Source: Bacteroidia bacterium (GTDB taxonomy: Bacteria > Bacteroidota > Bacteroidia > Chitinophagales > UBA2359). From it: DNA of 64,000 bases. The stretch covers positions 41,153 to 105,152 of the forward strand of contig JAUHXA010000017.1 of assembly GCA_030427245.1 (NCBI GenBank). The letters are read 5' to 3'. Numbering within the stretch: the stretch's first letter is position 1; the number at the start of each line of letters is the position of its first letter. Under the pieces are notes generated by a model. That model was not told the DNA's origin. It saw nothing but the letters and a program-made list of their open reading frames with translations, and did not search any database. This document shows, piece after piece, positions 60,559-64,000 of the stretch. The position numbers were made by a program, and so were the translations under genes.

Positions 60559-63033
60559 ATGAATACAGTGGTGAACCCCCGACGAAAGCTCAAACTCGAC
60601 CGCAGCAAACAAAATCTTACCGATAGCGACCTTCCCGAAATTTGGCGAAAAATCAAAGCCGAACACATCCAATTTGTCGACCTCAGCTACAACAAAGGCA
60701 AGATAGAAGAACTCGTTTTGTCTGCCGATTATCTTCAATCGGTGCGTTATCTCTACCTCTATCAATCTGATATTCAATCTATTCGGATAAAAGGCGACTT
60801 GCCCAATTTGCGGATTTTGCATTTGGGCGGGAATCAATTGAAGTCTTTTTCTTTGCCGAGGGGTTTTGCCAATTTGCAGCATCTGCGGTTGGAGGAGAAT
60901 CAATTGGAGGAATTTGAATTGAAGGATTTTGAGGGATTGAAGGAGATGAAGGCTTTGTATTTGCAGGAGAATAAGCTGGAGGGTATTCCCCAAGAATTGT
61001 GGGAGAAAGAAGAAAATTGTTGGAAAAGGGTGGAGGCTTTTTTGAAGGATGCGAAAAAATCGGGCATGACCCAAAACAATGAGGTGAAATTAATTTTGAT
61101 TGGCAACGGGAGTGTGGGTAAAACACAAATTGCACTGAGATTGACCCAACAAGAGAAATATGTATTCAATGAGAAACACGATTCGACACATGGGATTTCT
61201 TTGTTGAAGCGGGTTTTGCCTTGCGATTTTTTAAAAGAAGGCTTGGCACTCAATATATGGGATTTTGGAGGGCAAGACATCTACCATGCCACGCATCGGA
61301 TGTTTATGCAGAGCAAAGCCTTGTTTGTGCTGGTGTGGGATGTTAGGAATGAATACCTGCCGCACCACGAATACGAAGGCAGACAGTACAAAAACGAACA
61401 ATTGGAATATTGGCTGTCTTATGCAGCTTGTTTTGGCGAAAATAGCCCCGTTTTGGTGCTGCAAAATAAGGTAGATACTTCTGCGGATAAGAAATACCTA
61501 CTGCCGCCTTCTGCCCAAAAAACACACCAAGAAAAACACACCCATATTGAGCGTTTTTTGGCGGTCAGTGCCAAAACGGGCTATGGCTTCAAGCCTTTGG
61601 AAAAGGCGATTCAAAGGATATTCAAAGAACATGCTCACTTGAAAAGAACGTTGGAAATGAAACAATTGCCCAATAATTGGGTCAATATACGCAATCGGGT
61701 ACGTGCCGAACAAAACCCCAAAGGAAAAAAGCGGATAGACTTAAAGGAATTTCGTGCTTGGTGCGCTGCCGAAGGGGCAGAAGATTCTGCAACCTTTATT
61801 TTGGAGTTTTTTCACGATACAGGTGTTTTGTTCTACCGACCGCACTACTTTTCAGGGCAGATTATTTTAGACCAGGCTTGGGCTATCAAAGCAGTGTATA
61901 AAATCTTGGACAGAGAGAGCGATTTTTATGCGGATATGGAACAGCGGGTGAATGAAGAAAAAGGACGTTTGGTCTATGCTGATTTGTGTGAAGTATGGGC
62001 GGATGAAAGCGATGAAGAACGGGCTTTGTTCATAGATTTTATGTTGAGTTGTGAACTGTGTTTTGAATGGACGAATCGAAAAGAAGAAGACCGAACCCCT
62101 GAGTTGAAAGAACGTATATTTATTGTGCCTCAACTGCTCTCAGAGCAACAACCTGCCTATCTCCAACACTATGCAGAAGTTTATGGATTGAACCAACAAA
62201 AGGTGCTTCAATACCGCTTTTTGCCTGCTGTGTTTATGCACCGCTTCATTGTGCAAGCCCAACACATGGCGGAGGTGGAAGATATGTGGCAACAGGGCGT
62301 TTTTGTGGAATACCAAGGCGCTCATGCTTTGGTGAAAGCAGATTATACCCAAAAAACCATTGTGATTCAATACAATGAAAATGTATTGGGCTTGGAAAAG
62401 GCAATTGAGGAACAATTGAAGGGGATTGCCCAAGAAGGGAAAGTACAGGCACGTAGGGAGACAGCCGAATTGGGGAAGATTGAATTGGCAGAGGATTTTT
62501 TGCGAAAAGAAATGCAGCAGCATTTAGCAGAAAAAGGGCTGAACAGGCTGCAAAAACCAAGAGCAGAAACGGATACTTCGAGCCAGAAGGCTGCTCGTCT
62601 TTTCTTGTCGTATGCCAAAGAGGATGAACCTTTTTTGAATCAATTTTTGAATCAGCTATCCATCTTAAAGCGACGCAATATTATTGCTCCGTGGAGCGAG
62701 CAAGACATTCTGCCAAGTGAAAAATGGGCAGAAAAAAGCCGTGAAAAACTAAAAGAAGCGGACATCATTGTTCTTTTGGTCAGTGCTGCATTTTTGGCAA
62801 ACGATGAAAAGTGGGAAAACGATTTGGAATTGGCGATGGAAAGACACCAAAAGGGAGAGGCTTTGGTCGTGCCTATTCTATTGAAAGATTGTATGTGGGA
62901 ACTCGCCCCTTTTGCGGACTTGTTGATTTTGCCCAGAAATGGAGAACCCATCAGCAGTACAGACGTAGGAAAACGGGATGCTGTTTGGAGAAAAGTAACA
63001 AGTGAAATCAAAAAACTGCTGGACAAACGCTGA
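60559..63033 (+). CDS. LRR-Roc-COR-TIR protein (ROCO family)
   Basis: An 824-residue multidomain protein (ATG 60559). Residues about 38-150 hold short leucine-rich repeats (LRILHLGGNQLKSFSLP; LQHLRLEENQLEEFELK). The Roc GTPase covers about 176-360: P-loop GNGSVGKT at 182-189, DFGGQDIYHATHRMF (switch II) and LQNKVDT (NKxD). The COR region follows (to about 650). The C-terminus (about 680-824) is a TIR domain, with RLFLSYAKEDEPFLNQFL and ENDLELAMERH carrying the likely catalytic Glu. The layout is that of a GTP-switched effector in bacterial conflict systems. It precedes the DGR-like FGE gene by 134 bases. Confidence 0.9.
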   Translation: MNTVVNPRRKLKLDRSKQNLTDSDLPEIWRKIKAEHIQFVDLSYNKGKIEELVLSADYLQSVRYLYLYQSDIQSIRIKGDLPNLRILHLGGNQLKSFSLPRGFANLQHLRLEENQLEEFELKDFEGLKEMKALYLQENKLEGIPQELWEKEENCWKRVEAFLKDAKKSGMTQNNEVKLILIGNGSVGKTQIALRLTQQEKYVFNEKHDSTHGISLLKRVLPCDFLKEGLALNIWDFGGQDIYHATHRMFMQSKALFVLVWDVRNEYLPHHEYEGRQYKNEQLEYWLSYAACFGENSPVLVLQNKVDTSADKKYLLPPSAQKTHQEKHTHIERFLAVSAKTGYGFKPLEKAIQRIFKEHAHLKRTLEMKQLPNNWVNIRNRVRAEQNPKGKKRIDLKEFRAWCAAEGAEDSATFILEFFHDTGVLFYRPHYFSGQIILDQAWAIKAVYKILDRESDFYADMEQRVNEEKGRLVYADLCEVWADESDEERALFIDFMLSCELCFEWTNRKEEDRTPELKERIFIVPQLLSEQQPAYLQHYAEVYGLNQQKVLQYRFLPAVFMHRFIVQAQHMAEVEDMWQQGVFVEYQGAHALVKADYTQKTIVIQYNENVLGLEKAIEEQLKGIAQEGKVQARRETAELGKIELAEDFLRKEMQQHLAEKGLNRLQKPRAETDTSSQKAARLFLSYAKEDEPFLNQFLNQLSILKRRNIIAPWSEQDILPSEKWAEKSREKLKEADIIVLLVSAAFLANDEKWENDLELAMERHQKGEALVVPILLKDCMWELAPFADLLILPRNGEPISSTDVGKRDAVWRKVTSEIKKLLDKR

Positions 63034-63058
63034 CTCCTTCAATAAGCACCAAATTTAT

Positions 63059-63088
63059 CGCAGAGGTGGGTTTAAACCCACCCCTGCG
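63059..63088. repeat. Perfect-type hairpin in ROCO/FGE spacer
   Basis: CGCAGAGGTGGGTTT and AAACCCACCCCTGCG form a near-perfect palindrome (one mismatch). A terminator or a dispersed palindrome are both possible; there is no T-run after it. Confidence 0.65.
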
Positions 63089-63109
63089 AGAACCAACACC
63101 ATCACCACC

Positions 63110-63142
63110 AGACTACAAAAGTTTTCAAAACTTTTGTAATCT
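63110..63142. repeat. Palindrome, family E-like
   Basis: AGACTACAAAAGTTTT and AAAACTTTTGTAATCT pair almost completely. A related word is at 29730 (AGACTACAAAAGTTTATAG), and a spaced relative is at 31173-31254. Confidence 0.6.
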
Positions 63143-63167
63143 AAAAACCTCAATAAAAATTCAAACT

Positions 63168-63902
63168 ATGCCTTCAATACAAACCCCAACCAAAACCATC
63201 CGCCTTCAACACCCAAAAAACAAATCCACCTTCGAGTTGGAGATGATACAAGTAGAAGGCGGAACTTTCCAAATGGGGGGAGAAAAATACGATGATGAAA
63301 AACCGATTCATGGAGTCACCGTACCGACTTTCCACATCGGAAAATATCCCGTGACCCAAGCCCTCTATGAATTTGTGATGGGCGAAAATCCTTCTCATTT
63401 TGAAGGAGCGGAAAGACCTGTGGAGCGGGTTTCATGGCACGATGCAAAGAAGTTCATAGAAAGGCTCAATCAAGACTATGGAAATTTGGGCTTTCGCCTA
63501 TTGAGTGAAGCCGAATGGGAATACGCTGCAAGGGGTGGAAAAGAAGGACAAGAAGATAAGTTTGAATATGCAGGCAGTGATAATATTGAGGAAGTCGCTT
63601 GGTGGGATGAGAACAGTCATGAGGAAACCAAACCCGTAGGTTGGAAAGAACCGAATCAATTGGGAATATACGATATGTCGGGCAATGTGTGGGAATGGTG
63701 TGAAGACGATTGGCACTCGAATTATGAGGATGCTCCAAAAGATGGCAGTGCTTGGATAGATGAGCCAAGAGCTTCAAGGCGGGTTCGTCGGGGCGGCTCG
63801 TGGTACAACTACTTCACCGACTTCTGTCGGGTTGCTAACCGCGACGTCAACGACCCTGACTACGAGTACTTCATCCTCGGCTTTCGCCTTGGGTTGCCTT
63901 AG
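63168..63902 (+). CDS. FGE-fold protein with DGR-type variable C-terminus
   Basis: A 244-residue protein of the FGE-sulfatase/C-type-lectin fold. The ATG at 63168 gives MPSIQTPTKTIRLQHPKNKS; there is no signal peptide, so it is probably cytoplasmic. The core has EGGTFQMGGEKYDDEKP, GKYPVTQALYEFVMG and RLLSEAEWEYAARGG, then SGNVWEWCEDDW. Catalytic FGE-type cysteines are missing (only one Cys near the end), so enzymatic FGE activity is unlikely. The C-terminal segment GGSWYNYFTDFCRVANRDVN with GFRLGLP is laid out like a DGR variable region. Probably co-transcribed with the ROCO gene. Inference: a diversified ligand-binding partner of the TIR-ROCO switch. Confidence 0.85.
   Translation: MPSIQTPTKTIRLQHPKNKSTFELEMIQVEGGTFQMGGEKYDDEKPIHGVTVPTFHIGKYPVTQALYEFVMGENPSHFEGAERPVERVSWHDAKKFIERLNQDYGNLGFRLLSEAEWEYAARGGKEGQEDKFEYAGSDNIEEVAWWDENSHEETKPVGWKEPNQLGIYDMSGNVWEWCEDDWHSNYEDAPKDGSAWIDEPRASRRVRRGGSWYNYFTDFCRVANRDVNDPDYEYFILGFRLGLP
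63795..63902 (+). other. Candidate variable repeat (VR) of a diversity-generating retroelement
   Basis: In codons 63804-63878, 19 of 25 end in C (TAC, AAC, TTC, ACC, GAC, GTC, ATC, CTC and similar), where earlier codons of the gene use all third bases. Residues expected to be solvent-exposed ligand positions are the variable ones, while scaffold residues GGSW, CR, ANR, P and GFRL are kept. This is the pattern left when an AAC-rich template is copied with adenine-specific errors. The template, reverse transcriptase and Avd are not in the window. Confidence 0.7.
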
Positions 63903-64000
63903 TTTAATAGTCAGCCATCGGGCTTTTCTCTTTTGAGCTACAAGACAAGACAGGTCAGGTCAGGGCGAGATGGACGGAGCTTTGTGAGCGAAAAATTCGC
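63903..64000. other. Spacer after the DGR-like gene
   Basis: 98 bases to the window end. No start of a further gene is supported. AGCC-ATCG-GGCT (63914-63925) is a short hairpin 12 bases after the stop. It might be the structure that follows the VR in some DGRs, but it is only a 4-bp stem. Confidence 0.4.

Noticed and set aside
63168..63902. A catalytically active formylglycine-generating enzyme
   Set aside because: The paired catalytic cysteines of FGE are absent, the C-terminus is the candidate variable region, and no sulfatase gene lies nearby.
1..64000. tRNA or rRNA genes
   Set aside because: I scanned the spacers for cloverleaf-like stems and CCA-type ends and found nothing convincing; a covariance-model search would be needed to exclude them.

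Overview
The window is chromosomal DNA from a member of the Bacteroidota. The evidence is: four secreted proteins carry C-terminal sorting domains of the type IX secretion system (T9SS); many promoters match the Bacteroidota -7 box TAnnTTTG; Shine-Dalgarno sequences are almost absent; TTG and GTG starts are fairly frequent; and families such as DUF5777, PNGase F-like proteins and the AAA-ATPase/PDDEXK_9 proteins are typical of this phylum. A saprospirian or chitinophagal-type environmental bacterium is a reasonable guess, but the class cannot be fixed from this sequence.

Layout. 1-9.5 kb: 5' part of an acyltransferase (cut by the left edge), serS, dnaX, an AAA/PDDEXK protein, a Cys-rich lipoprotein, an MMPL exporter and a small hypothetical gene. 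9.8-18.9 kb: a CNNM/CorC-type transporter, an ArsR + SRPBCC pair, a large secreted PNGase F-like protein, hemA, a DUF2071 protein and a membrane protein. 19-25.7 kb: a redoxin lipoprotein, a radical SAM/B12 protein and two T9SS cargo proteins, one of them an M43 metalloprotease. 25.8-48 kb is mostly housekeeping: alaS, an M23 peptidase, a DUF5777 barrel, a cytochrome c-like lipoprotein, a choice-of-anchor V cargo protein, fumC, a TamB-like giant, argS with an arginine deiminase upstream, a PAP2 phosphatase and mutS. 48-52.3 kb: gene remnants, an ankyrin-like protein, an exported protein and a CcoI-type copper ATPase. 52.5-60 kb is a nitrite/nitric-oxide island: truncated globin, an NsrR-like Rrf2 regulator, a NirK-cytochrome c fusion, NirV, a SCO protein, a porin, a Ric-type iron-sulfur repair protein and a hemerythrin protein. 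60-64 kb is an accessory locus: an LRR-Roc-COR-TIR protein followed by an FGE-fold protein.

The main discovery candidate is at the right edge. The last ~100 bases of the FGE-fold gene (about 63,795-63,902) look like the variable repeat of a diversity-generating retroelement (DGR). Nineteen of 25 consecutive codons end in C, the differences from a presumed AAC-rich template are adenine substitutions, and the invariant scaffold GGSW...CR.ANR...P...GFRL is kept. Together with the TIR-bearing ROCO switch upstream, this suggests a diversifying recognition/effector (conflict) system. Its template repeat and reverse transcriptase would lie to the right of the window.

The spacers contain several dispersed palindromic repeat families and one well-defined MITE-like element (53,605-53,820) with 15-bp perfect terminal inverted repeats and a 6-bp target duplication. 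I recognised no tRNA, rRNA, CRISPR array or full-length insertion sequence.
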